From assembly GCA_001942185.1 (NCBI GenBank), contig MKJV01000105.1, positions 1 through 62,599 on the forward strand: a stretch of DNA of 62,599 bases, read 5' to 3'. The position numbers were made by a program, and so were the translations under genes. Below are positions 43,863 through 52,391 of the stretch, one piece after another. The notes beneath the pieces are model-generated. The model saw nothing but the letters and a program-made list of their open reading frames with translations. It did no database searches and was not told the origin of the DNA. This DNA comes from Pseudonocardia sp. CNS-004. GTDB taxonomy: Bacteria; Actinomycetota; Actinomycetes; Mycobacteriales; Pseudonocardiaceae. Positions within the stretch are counted from its first letter, which is position 1; each line of letters begins with the position of its first letter.

Positions 43863-45281
43863 TCAGGCGTCCGGGGAACGATCCGGACCGGTGCCCACCG
43901 GACGAAGCGGGCCGAGCGTGCGGTGGCGCAGGGCCCCCCACCACAGGCCCGCGCCGTAGGCGAGGTCGTCGAGCCTGCGGGCGAGCAGGTACGCGGGCAG
44001 GCCGGGGCGGCCGGGGTCGTGCCGCTTGCGCCACCAGTCGAGCGTGCCCTCGGCCACCGCGATCACGGCCACGGTGCGCCGGGCCCGCCGCGACACCAGC
44101 GCCGCGACCAGCGACAACGGCCAGTAGTGCCGGGTGACGGCGTCGGAGGTCTGCATCACCGTGCCGACGGCGCCGAGCCCGATCAACCGGGCCGCGGTGC
44201 GCCGCGGCTCGCGGACCGGCAGCTTGCGGGCGAGCTGCTCCGTGGCACCCGCCGCGACGGCGACCGCGGCGAACACCGACCACGGCCTCCCTCGCAGCAA
44301 CAGCACCGCCACCGCGGCGGACCAGGTGTTGAGCACCATCGGTGGCACCGAGCCCGGGTGCCGCAGCGACAACGGCGCCGCACCCGTGCCGTAGTACGCC
44401 TTGCGCAGCCACCACTCCCGCAGACCCGTCCGGTGGTCGTGCGCCACCCGCGACGCCGGCTCGTAGCGCAGCCGCCTGCCCGCCGCGTGCAGCCGCAGCA
44501 CGAGGTCGACGTCCTCCGCGACGTGCATCCGCTCGTCGAACCCCGCACCGGCGGCGTCGCGGCGCACCACCATCGCGGCGCTCGGCACGTACGCCACCCG
44601 GCTCTTGGGCACCACCAGCGCCGGGTCGGCGCCCAGGTCCAGCGACGAGCGCACCGCCTCGTACCGGGCCAGCCAGCCGTCGCCCCCCAGCGCGACGATC
44701 CGCGGCGCCACCAGCGCCACCGCCGGATCCGCGAAGCGGGCGAGCAACGGCTCCAGCCACCCGGGCAGCGGCACGACGTCGGAGTCGAGGAACGCGACGA
44801 GCGGGGTCTGCGCCGCCGCGAGCCCGGCGTTGCGGGCCGCCGCGGGTCCCTTCGACGCCGCGTGGCGCAGCAGCAGTGCGCCCGCCCGCTCCGCGACCGC
44901 GCGGATGCCCGCGGCGTCGGTCGAGCCGTCGTCGACGACGATCGTGGCCCCGAGGCCGGCCGGCAACGCGTCCACCAGCCGCGCCAGCCCGTCGACGCGA
45001 TCCTTCACCGGCACGACCACCGTGACGTCCGACACGGGCGGCACCGCGGCGGCCGGCTGATCCACCGGGTGTGCGATGCCCGCGTCGAGCAGCCTGCGCG
45101 CCAGCGCCGCCGACACCGGGTCGTCGACCTCCACCGTGCCGCCACGCAACCGGGCCGCCGCCGCGGCGGAAAGTCGCAGCATCCGGGGCGGGGCGCCACC
45201 GAACAGCGCAGTGCCGTCGTCCACCGCGAGCGCGTGCCGGTCGAGCGCGACCCGAGTCCCGTACGGCAGCGCGTCCTCCAC
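43863..45281 (-). CDS. Glycosyltransferase of the mycofactocin MftF type
   Basis: This 472-residue protein starts with a small domain (YGTRVALDRHALAVDDGTAL, FGGAPPRMLRLSAAAAARL, then ARRLLDAGIAHPV), characteristic of MftF. A GT2 domain follows: VTVVVPVKDRVDGLARLVDA, TIVVDDGSTDAAG, NAGLAAAQTPLVAFLDSDVV (DxD), DERMHVAEDVDLVLRLHAAG (acceptor ED). C-terminal hydrophobic stretches suggest membrane association. MftF extends mycofactocin with beta-1,4-glucose units. No mftA-E gene is present in the window, so it is either an orphan copy or a paralogue with another acceptor. The start is GTG 45281. Confidence 0.75.
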   Translation of the reverse strand: MEDALPYGTRVALDRHALAVDDGTALFGGAPPRMLRLSAAAAARLRGGTVEVDDPVSAALARRLLDAGIAHPVDQPAAAVPPVSDVTVVVPVKDRVDGLARLVDALPAGLGATIVVDDGSTDAAGIRAVAERAGALLLRHAASKGPAAARNAGLAAAQTPLVAFLDSDVVPLPGWLEPLLARFADPAVALVAPRIVALGGDGWLARYEAVRSSLDLGADPALVVPKSRVAYVPSAAMVVRRDAAGAGFDERMHVAEDVDLVLRLHAAGRRLRYEPASRVAHDHRTGLREWWLRKAYYGTGAAPLSLRHPGSVPPMVLNTWSAAVAVLLLRGRPWSVFAAVAVAAGATEQLARKLPVREPRRTAARLIGLGAVGTVMQTSDAVTRHYWPLSLVAALVSRRARRTVAVIAVAEGTLDWWRKRHDPGRPGLPAYLLARRLDDLAYGAGLWWGALRHRTLGPLRPVGTGPDRSPDA

Positions 45282-45336
45282 GCCCCGAGCCTAAGCGCAA
45301 CGATCACGAACGCCCACGCCTCGCGCCCCCGCCGCC

Positions 45337-45517
45337 CCAACTCGCGCACATCCACACCCCGACTCACCTGCACCCACACCCCGACTCGCGGAGGGTGTCC
45401 CAACCCCGCGAGTCGGGGTCTGAGGGCGCGACTCGCGGGAGGGTGTCCCAACCCCGCGAGTCGGGGTCTGAGGCGCGCGAGTCGCGGGCTCGATGCGCGC
45501 GAGTCGCTGTGGGGTGA
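45337..45517. repeat. GACTCGC-repeat cluster R4 with duplicated hairpin
   Basis: Forward units (AACTCGCGCACATCCACACC, then CCGACTCAC... and CCGACTCGC...) lead into a hairpin CCCCGACTCGCGG...CCGCGAGTCGGGG. This is repeated almost exactly about 47 bp later (45382-45425 and 45429-45473), then come reverse units (GCGAGTCGCGGGCTCGATGC). It fills the gap between two divergent genes. Confidence 0.75.
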
Positions 45518-45548
45518 CCGTGGCGCGGCCCGCTGGGACGATCTCGGG

Positions 45549-46697
45549 GTGACCGTGCCGCTGCTGCCCGAGTACGGGCGTCGATCGCTCGCCGAGGTCC
45601 TGCCGTCGTTGCTGTCCGCCATCGGGGTGCCCGGCCAGCAGACGGCGCTGGACGTGCCGACTGCGCGGGCGGCGGCGCTGCTGCTCGTGGACGGTCTGGG
45701 CAGCGAGCTGCTGCGCCGGCACGCCGCCGACGCGCCGTTCCTGGCGAGCCTGCCCGACGCGGGCCCGGTCACGTCCGGGTTCCCGTCGAGCACGTCGATC
45801 AGCCTGGCCTCGCTCGGCACCGGCACACCGCCGGGCGCGCACGGCCTGCTCGGGCTGTCGCTGCTCACCGGAGGGGCGCTGCTGGACACGCTGCGCTGGA
45901 CCGCCCAGGGCAGCGCCGACGACCTGCGCGAACGGCTGGTGCCGGAGGAGGTCCAGCCGGTGCCCACGGTGCTGGAGCGAGCGGCCGCCGCCGGCGTCGA
46001 CGTGTCCGTCGTGACGCTGGGCGAGTTCGAGGGTTCGGGGCTCACCAGGGCCACGTTGCGGGGCGGCCGTTTCCGGGGCACGTACGCGCTCGGCGACCTC
46101 GCCGCGGGCGTCCTCGCCTCGGTCGAAGGCCCCGGGCGGCAGCTCTGCTACGGCTACCACCGCGACCTGGACGCGATGGGGCACCTCCACGGGCCGGGTT
46201 CGCTGCCGTGGCGGTTGCAGCTGGCCCAGGTCGACCGGCTCGTCGAGCTGATCGCCGAACGCCTGCCTCCGGACGTGGTGCTCGTGGTCACCGGTGACCA
46301 CGGCATGGTGGCGGTCGACCGGCGGTTCGACGCCGACACCGACCCCGTGCTGTCCGACGGAGTCGCACAGCTGTCCGGCGACCCGCGGGCCCGCCACGTC
46401 CACGTCCGGCCCGGCGCGTTCGAGGACGTGCTCGCCACCTGGCGCGCGGTGCTGGGGGACGGTGCGTGGGTGGTGCCCGGCGAGCAGGCGGTGGCCGACG
46501 GCTGGTTCGGGCTGCCGGTGAGCCCGCACGCCCGCGGGCGGATCGGTGACGTCGTGGTCGCGGCCCGCGGGGGCACGGCCGTGATCCGGTCGAAGGTCGA
46601 GCGGTTCTTGTCGCGGTTGCCGGGCCAGCACGGCTCGCTCACCCCCGACGAGCAGCTCGTCCCCCTTTTGATCGTCGCAGGGCACCCGGCCGGGTGA
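45549..46697 (+). CDS. Alkaline phosphatase-superfamily nucleotide pyrophosphatase / phosphodiesterase
   Basis: This 382-residue protein begins at GTG 45549 (TVPLLPEYGRRSLAEVLPSL). It shows the superfamily metal site: LLLVDGLGSELLRRH (Asp), TSGFPSSTSISLASLGTG (Ser/Thr nucleophile region), YHRDLDAMGHLHGP (Asp/His) and VLVVTGDHGMV (Asp-His). No signal peptide is visible, so it should be cytoplasmic. The group hydrolyses phosphodiester or phosphonate bonds of nucleotides or phospholipid headgroups; substrate unknown. It is divergent from the MftF-like gene, with the R4 repeat between. Confidence 0.84.
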   Translation: MTVPLLPEYGRRSLAEVLPSLLSAIGVPGQQTALDVPTARAAALLLVDGLGSELLRRHAADAPFLASLPDAGPVTSGFPSSTSISLASLGTGTPPGAHGLLGLSLLTGGALLDTLRWTAQGSADDLRERLVPEEVQPVPTVLERAAAAGVDVSVVTLGEFEGSGLTRATLRGGRFRGTYALGDLAAGVLASVEGPGRQLCYGYHRDLDAMGHLHGPGSLPWRLQLAQVDRLVELIAERLPPDVVLVVTGDHGMVAVDRRFDADTDPVLSDGVAQLSGDPRARHVHVRPGAFEDVLATWRAVLGDGAWVVPGEQAVADGWFGLPVSPHARGRIGDVVVAARGGTAVIRSKVERFLSRLPGQHGSLTPDEQLVPLLIVAGHPAG

Positions 46698-46803
46698 ACT
46701 CCGTAACGACACCCGTCGCCAACCTCAGATGTTCCTCAATTCTGTGGCAGCGGGGTCCACGATTCGCGCACCCTGGTTTGACCTGCTGAACGGGGGGATC
46801 GCA

Positions 46804-47055
46804 ATGGAGCTCGTCGTCGATGTCGAGCTGAGCGTCCGGGATCGGGCCATCCTGCGCGCGGTGGCGCACGGGCGTGCCGAGCTCGTCTGGGGTTCGGAGC
46901 CCGACCTCTACCTCGACGGACGGTTCTGCTGCGACCAGAGCGCCGTGCACCGGCTCGTGCGCGCGGGTCTGATCGCCCCCGCGGTCGAGGGCGGCGTCGG
47001 TCAGCGGCTCCCGGCAGTGATCACCACGGCCGGGCGGCTGGAGCTCGTGGCCTGA
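46804..47055 (+). CDS. Small hypothetical protein, winged-helix-like
   Basis: The ATG at 46804 follows a GGGGGGA tract and gives 83 residues beginning MELVVDVELSVRDRAILRAV. A 25-residue upstream extension (ATG 46729) is open but lacks features. The pattern of VRDRAILRAVAHGRAELVWG, DGRFCCDQSAVHRLVRAGLI and LPAVITTAGRLELV, meaning helix, turn, helix and terminal hairpin, resembles a compact winged helix of the kind that ends with TxxGrxxL. It might bind DNA, but no family is recognised. It precedes the DeoR/LacI-type regulator by 37 bases on the same strand. Confidence 0.6.
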   Translation: MELVVDVELSVRDRAILRAVAHGRAELVWGSEPDLYLDGRFCCDQSAVHRLVRAGLIAPAVEGGVGQRLPAVITTAGRLELVA

Positions 47056-47092
47056 CCCACCGCGATCGCGGTCGCCGGTAGCGTCCCTGCCC

Positions 47093-48163
47093 GTGACCAA
47101 GCCGTCCGCCCGGCAGGAACGGATCCTCGCGATCCTGCGATCGCGCGGTCCGGCCCGGGTGGCCGAGCTGGCGCGCGAGTTCGACGTGTCGCCGATCACG
47201 CTGCGCCGCGATGTCGAGGCGCTGGCCCGGGACGAGCAGGTCGTCCGCGGCCACGGCGTCGTCCGGCTGCCCTCCACGCGTCGCCCCGGCCGGTCGCAGC
47301 GCCCGACGGCCGACGCGGTGGTGTTGATGGCGCCCCTGCACAACACCTACCTCGGGCAGATCCTCACCGGGGCCCGGGAGTCCGCGGAGCAGCAGGGCCT
47401 GCGCTGTGAGCTGCTCGGCGTCGAGGAGAAGGAGCCGATGTCGTCGGCGATGCGCCGTGCCGCCGCCGTGCCCGGCGCACTGGGAGCGCTCGTCATCCCG
47501 AGGTGGCGCTCGGTCACCACCGTCGAAGCCGAGCAGATGGCATCGGCCGAGGACGGGACACCACTCGTTCCGACGGTGCTGCTCGAACGGTTCCCGCCGG
47601 TGGACAGCGCGCTCGCCGAGCTCGACGCGGTACGCACCGACCACACCCGCGGGGTGCTGCTCGCGCTCCGCCACCTGCGCGAGCGCGGGCACACCCGGAT
47701 CCTGCTCGCCGCGCGCGACGACAGCCCGACCGCCAGGACGATCCGGCGGGCGTTCCTGCGCCTGGTCCCCGAGCTCGGCCTGCCGCTGCTGGCCGAGCCG
47801 CTGCTCAGCGCCCCGGGTGCGGCACCGGATCCGGCGACGCCGATGCCCTACCTGCCCGCCGCGATCCGGGAGACCGGCGCGACGGCGCTCGTCGCGCACA
47901 GCGACGTCGACGCGCTGAACCTCGTGACGCAGTTGCACGCCGCCGGGATCCGGGTGCCGGACGACCTCTCGATCGTCGCCTATGACGACATGATCTCGAA
48001 CCTCGGCGGGCCGGAGCTGACGGTGGTGGCGCCGCCGAAGCGCGAGGTGGGGCGGGAGGCGCTCGTGCTACTGCAGGACCGCGTGGAGCGGGGAGGGCCG
48101 ACGCGGCACGTCGAGCTGCTGCCGGCGCTCGTGGACCGGAGATCCGTGCGGGCGATCGACTAG
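47093..48163 (+). CDS. DeoR-type HTH fused to LacI-type sugar sensor
   Basis: This 356-residue regulator combines a DeoR N-terminal winged helix (SARQERILAILRSRGPARVA, ELAREFDVSPITLRRDVEAL, RGHGVVRLP) with a LacI/periplasmic-binding-protein sensor (VVLMAPLHNTYLGQILTGAR, HTRGVLLALRHLRERGHTRI, ALVAHSDVDALNLVTQLHAA, DDLSIVAYDDMISNLGGPEL). LacI proteins normally carry a LacI HTH; the DeoR-LacI combination is a recurrent actinobacterial variant. It lies directly upstream of a carbohydrate ABC operon, and the gap holds two kinds of palindrome, so it very probably controls that operon. Confidence 0.87.
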   Translation: MTKPSARQERILAILRSRGPARVAELAREFDVSPITLRRDVEALARDEQVVRGHGVVRLPSTRRPGRSQRPTADAVVLMAPLHNTYLGQILTGARESAEQQGLRCELLGVEEKEPMSSAMRRAAAVPGALGALVIPRWRSVTTVEAEQMASAEDGTPLVPTVLLERFPPVDSALAELDAVRTDHTRGVLLALRHLRERGHTRILLAARDDSPTARTIRRAFLRLVPELGLPLLAEPLLSAPGAAPDPATPMPYLPAAIRETGATALVAHSDVDALNLVTQLHAAGIRVPDDLSIVAYDDMISNLGGPELTVVAPPKREVGREALVLLQDRVERGGPTRHVELLPALVDRRSVRAID

Positions 48164-48166
48164 TTC

Positions 48167-48242
48167 TGATCGTTCGATCATTTCGATCGTTTGACCTTGA
48201 CAGCGACCGTCCGCTCGGCGATCGTGGATGGAAAGCGCTCTC
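48167..48242 (+). promoter_or_regulatory. Operator/promoter region of the sugar ABC operon
   Basis: TGATCGttCGATCA (48167-48180) is an inverted repeat. A related half-site, TTTCGATCGTTTGA (48181-48194), follows directly. A consensus -35 TTGACA lies at 48197-48202. GAAAGCGCTCTC (48231-48242) is a near-palindrome of the LacI/CebR operator type. The -10 is not clear. The region lies between regulator and binding-protein genes. Confidence 0.55.
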
Positions 48243-48263
48243 TCGACGACGAGGGGAACGTCC

Positions 48264-49567
48264 ATGCCCCATCGATCCCGCGTGCTGGCCTGCGCAGCGA
48301 CCGCTGCCGTGCTCACGCTCTCCGCGTGTTCGAGCGCGGCGCCCCCGCCGTCGGCCGGCGGACCCACGGTGATCACCTTCTGGTCCTCGATACGGGGCAC
48401 CCAGCCGGTCGTCGACGCGTTCAACGCCACCCACACCGAGATCCAGGTGGACCTCGAGGTCACGCCCACCGGCGCAGGCGGCACGAACGCCAAGCTCACG
48501 AACGCCACGCGCGCCGGCAACGCTCCCGACGTCGCGACGCTGGAGTACAACGTCCTGCCCGCATTCGCGCTCGACGGGGCGGTGCTCGACCTCACCGACC
48601 GGGTCGACGAAGAGTTCCGCACGGCGATGCTGCCGCAGGCGTGGGACCAGACCACCCTCGACGGCCGGGTCTACGGGGTGCCGATGGACATCGAGCCGAT
48701 GATCTTCTTCTACCGCCGCGACCTGTTCGAGCGGCACGGCGTCGCGGTGCCGACGACGTGGGCCGAGTTCGAGCAGGCCGCCCGCGACATCAAGGCCGCC
48801 GCGCCCGACGTCCGGATCGCCACGTTGTTCACCAACAGCGCGCCGCACCTGGCCGGGTTCGCCGACCAGGCGGGCGGCAGTGGTTCTCCACCGAGGGCGG
48901 CCGGTGGAACCTCGACTTCACCGACGCCGGGACCACACGGGTCGCCCAGTACTGGCAGCGGCTGGCGGACGAGGATCTCGTGCAGGTCGCTCCGGGCAAC
49001 AGCCAGCAGTGGAACGCCGCGATCAACGACGGTTCGGTCGCCGGCTACATCGACGGGGCGTGGGCGGCCGCGGCCCTCATGCGCTCCGCCCCCGACGGCG
49101 CCGGCAGGTGGGCGGCCGCCCCGCTGCCCCAGTGGGACCCGGCGCAGCCGCGCGTGGGCGTCAAGGGCGGATCGGTGTACGCCGTCAGCACCGGCAGCGA
49201 CCACCCCGCCGAGGCGATGGAGTTCCTCCGCTGGCTGGTCACCGACCCCGAGGCGTTCCGGGCCCGCCTGTCCAGCGGTGCGAGCAGCATGTTCCCCGCG
49301 GCTCCGGCGCTGGCCGGCGTGGCCGACGAGGGATTCGACCGCAGCTACTTCGCCGGGCAGGACGTCTACGCGCTGTTCCGCCAGGAGGCCGCGAAGGTGC
49401 CCGCGGGCTGGGTCTGGGGCCCGCGCATGATCGCCACCAGCGCCCTGGTCCAGGAGGGCCTGGCCCGGATCCGGTACGGCGGCACCGTCGTCGAGGCGCT
49501 GGAACAGGCCCAGGAGGAGTCGTTGCCCGACATGCGTGCACTCGGTCTGGCGGTGGTCGAGCGATGA
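48264..49567 (+). CDS. Carbohydrate ABC transporter substrate-binding lipoprotein (frameshift near 48880)
   Basis: ATG 48264 gives a lipoprotein signal (VLACAATAAVLTLSACSSAA; lipidated Cys after LSA). It is a family 1 extracellular solute-binding protein: VITFWSSIRGTQPVVDAFNA, NAPDVATLEYNVLPAFALDG, YGVPMDIEPMIFFYRRDLFE, then after the frame change GRWNLDFTDAGTTRVAQYWQ, AGYIDGAWAAAALMRSAPDG and GGSVYAVSTGSDHPAEAMEF. Intact length is about 435 residues. It delivers an oligosaccharide or sugar to the two permeases that follow, with overlapping stop and start codons (ATGA). Sugar unknown. Confidence 0.88.
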
Positions 49568-50521
49568 CCGCCACCCTCGAGACCCCGCCCGCCGCCCCGG
49601 CCACCGCGCGAGGCGCGCACCGTCCGCGCCGGACCGGACGGGTGCCGGGACAGGGCCGCGCGGTGACCGTGCTGCTCGTCCCGTTCGCCCTGCTCTGCCT
49701 GGCCGTGTTCGTCGTCCCCGCCGTGTACGCGATCTACCTCAGCTTCTTCTCGACGTCGCACTCCGGCCTCGGCTTCGGCAACGCCCGCACGGTGTTCGTG
49801 GGCTTCCGCAACTTCGTCGTGGTGCTCACCGACCCGAGCTTCCTGCGCAGCATCGGCGTCACGCTCGTCTACATCGTGGTGTTCATCCCGCTGCTCGTCG
49901 TCGGCTCGCTGCTGCTGGCGCTGCTGCTGGACTCCGGGCTCGCCAGGGGACGCCGGTTCGCGCAGACGGTGCTGTTCCTGCCGCACGCGATCCCGGGGAT
50001 CATCGCGGCGATCATCTGGCTGTACCTCTACACCCCCGGGATCAGCCCGGTCCTCGCAGGCCTCACAGGCCTGGACATCCGGCTCGACCTGCTGGGCGAG
50101 ACGCTGCTCATCCCGTCGCTGGTGAACATCGCGCTGTGGGGCGCCTCGGCTACAACACCGTGATCTTCTACGCGCACTGCAGGCCGTGCCGCGGGAGGTG
50201 ATGGAGGCCGCAGCGGTGGACGGCGCCGGGGCGGTGCGCACCGCGCTGCGCGTGAAGGTGCCGATGGTGCGCGCCTCGGTGGTGACCGTCGCGATGTTCA
50301 CGCTGGTGGGCTCGCTGCAGCTGTTCACGGAGCCGATGCTGCTCGCCCAGGCCACGCCGCTGGTCGGCTCCCGGTTCACACCGAACATGTACATCTTCGA
50401 CGCGGCCTTCAACCGCAGCAACTACGGCCTCGCCTCCGCGGCGTCCGTGCTGCTGCTCGTCCTGTGCTGCCTGCTGTCCTACGCGGTGGCGCGCTTCAGC
50501 TCACGGGGAGCCCGGGCATGA
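49564..50521 (+). CDS. Carbohydrate ABC permease, MalF/UgpA type (two frameshifts near 50148-50172)
   Basis: After a basic cytoplasmic N-terminus (HRPRRTGRVPGQGRA) come membrane helices such as VTVLLVPFALLCLAVFVVPA and LVYIVVFIPLLVVGSLLLAL. The conserved FVGFRNFVVVLTDPSFLRSI and LPHAIPGIIAAIIWLYLYTP are typical of CUT1 first permeases. Two close indels (LWGASA / LGYNTVIFYA / LQAVPREV) interrupt the frame just before the EAA motif EVMEAAAVDGAGAVRTALRV. Intact length is about 318 residues. Start and stop codons overlap those of both neighbours. Confidence 0.87.
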
Positions 50522-51381
50522 CCACCATCGACCGCAGGGTCCGGCAGGGCACCCGCGCCGGCTCGATCACCACGAACGTCGTGGTCGCGGCCGCCACCCT
50601 GTACGCGCTGCTCCCGCTGCTGTGGCTGCTGCTCGCGGCCACCAAGGACACCCAGGCGCTGTTCAGCAGCCGGCTGCTCGATCTCGGGAACTTCGACCTC
50701 ATCGGCAACGTCCGCGCACTGCTCGCCGAGGACGACGGGCTCTACCTGCGCTGGTACGCCAACAGCCTCCTCTACGCCGTGGGCGGCGCCGGCCTCGGGG
50801 CGCTGATCAGCACGGCCGCCGGGTACGTGTTCGACAAGTACTCCTTCCGCGGCAAGGAGGAGGCCTACGCGCTCGTCCTGATCTCCGTGATGATCCCGGG
50901 CACCGTGCTGGCGCTGCCGATGTACCTGATCGCGTCGCGGCTCGGGCTGGCCAACACGATGTGGGCCGTGTTCATCGCCGTGCTGTTCAACCCGTTCGGC
51001 GTGTACCTCGCCCGCATGTTCGCCACCGGCTACGTCCCCGGCGAGGTGCTGGAGGCCGCGCGCGTCGACGGGGCGTCGGAGCTGCACATCTTCTTCCGCA
51101 TCGGGCTGCGCATGCTGGGCCCGGGGTTCGTCACCGTGTTCCTGTTCCAGCTCACCGCGATCTGGAACAACTTCTTCCTGCCGCTCGTGCTGCTGTCGGA
51201 CGAGAAGCTCTATCCGATCAGCCTCGGGCTCTACACCTGGAACAGCGCGGCCACGACCTTCCCGGACTACTACCCGCTCGTCGTGGTCGGCTCGCTGCTC
51301 GCGCTGCTCCCGCTCGTCGTGGCGTTCCTGATGTTGCAGCGGTACTGGCGCTCCGGCCTCACGGCGGGGAGCGTGAAGTAG
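50518..51381 (+). CDS. Carbohydrate ABC permease, MalG type
   Basis: This 287-residue second permease has six helices, including NVVVAAATLYALLPLLWLLL and ALVLISVMIPGTVLALPMYL. The EAA loop GEVLEAARVDGASELHIFFR contacts the ATPase, and the protein ends with the MalG-like NNFFLPLVLLSDEKLYPISL and GLYTW. No ATP-binding subunit is encoded in this operon; in many actinobacteria such CUT1 importers share the general ATPase MsiK. ATG 50518 overlaps the preceding stop (ATGA) and the 3' end overlaps the next GTG by one base. Confidence 0.9.
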   Translation: MTTIDRRVRQGTRAGSITTNVVVAAATLYALLPLLWLLLAATKDTQALFSSRLLDLGNFDLIGNVRALLAEDDGLYLRWYANSLLYAVGGAGLGALISTAAGYVFDKYSFRGKEEAYALVLISVMIPGTVLALPMYLIASRLGLANTMWAVFIAVLFNPFGVYLARMFATGYVPGEVLEAARVDGASELHIFFRIGLRMLGPGFVTVFLFQLTAIWNNFFLPLVLLSDEKLYPISLGLYTWNSAATTFPDYYPLVVVGSLLALLPLVVAFLMLQRYWRSGLTAGSVK

Positions 51382-52369
51382 TGACGCGCGCAGCCTTCGC
51401 CATGGCGGCGACGACCGCCCGGCAGGTCCTCCACCCCGCCGCCGTCGAGCGCATCGCCGCCGCGGTCGACATCGACCCGGACGTCGTGCTCGACGGGTTC
51501 GCGGGCGCCGACCTCGCCGACGTCGACCTGCTGATCACCGGCTGGGGCTGCCCGCCGATCACCGCCGACGTGCTGCGCACCGCGCCACGGCTGCGGGCGG
51601 TCGTCCACACCGCGGGGACCGTGCGCAACCACGTCACCGAGGCGTGCTGGGAACGGGGTATCGAGGTCAGCTCGGCGGCCGCGGCCAACGCCGTCCCGGT
51701 GGCCGAGTACGCGGTCGCGATGATCCTGCTCGCCGGCAAGCGCGTGCCCGACATGGCCCGCGAGTTCCGCGCGGCGCGGGCGCAACTCGACTGGAGCGCG
51801 CGCTACCCCGACACGGGCAACTACGGCGCCACCGTCGGGCTGCTCGGGGCCTCCCTGATCGGGCGGCGCGTGGCCGACCTGCTGCGCCCGTTCGACCTCG
51901 ACGTCCTCCTGCACGACCCGTACGTCGCCGACGACGAGGTCCGGGCGCTCGGCGCCGAGCCGGTCGGCCTCGACGACCTGTTCACCCGCTCCGGGGTGGT
52001 GTCGCTGCACGCGCCGCTGCTGCCGTCGACCACCGGCATGGTCGCGCCCGGCTGCTCGCGCGGATGCGCGACGGCGCCACGCTGCTCAACACCGCCCGCG
52101 GCGGGATCGTCGACCACCCCGCGCTGGAACGCGAGCTGGTGTCCGGCCGACTGCGCGCCGTGCTCGACGTGACCTCACCCGAACCGCTGCCGCCCGACTC
52201 GCCGCTCTGGGACTGCGACGGCGTACTGCTCACCCCGCACGTCGCCGGGTCGAAGGGCAACGAGCTGCGCAGGCTCGCCGACGCCGCGGCCGCAGAGGTG
52301 CAGCGCTGGGCGGCCGGGCAGCCGTTCGCCCACCCCGTCCGCCGCGAACTACTCCCCCTGACCGCCTGA
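51381..52369 (+). CDS. D-2-hydroxyacid dehydrogenase family protein (frameshift near 52048)
   Basis: This NAD(P)-dependent oxidoreductase has a catalytic/NAD-binding two-domain layout: VDLLITGWGCPPITADVLRT, LRAVVHTAGTVRNHVTEACW, NAVPVAEYAVAMILLAGKRV, Rossmann motif ATVGLLGASLIGRRVADLLR, VVSLHAPLLPSTTGMV, then after the frame change LLARMRDGATLLNTARGGIV, RLRAVLDVTSPEPLPPDSPL and LLTPHVAGSKGNELRR (catalytic His). The family reduces or oxidises 2-keto/2-hydroxy acids. Placement in a sugar operon suggests a role with a sugar-derived acid such as a uronate product. Confidence 0.86.
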
Positions 52370-52391
52370 CCCCTGATCCGAGGAGGCCCCG

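Noticed and set aside
43923..46697. 924-residue plus-strand open frame
   Set aside because: Its first 540 residues are antisense to the MftF-like gene. Only the part from GTG 45549 is a real protein.
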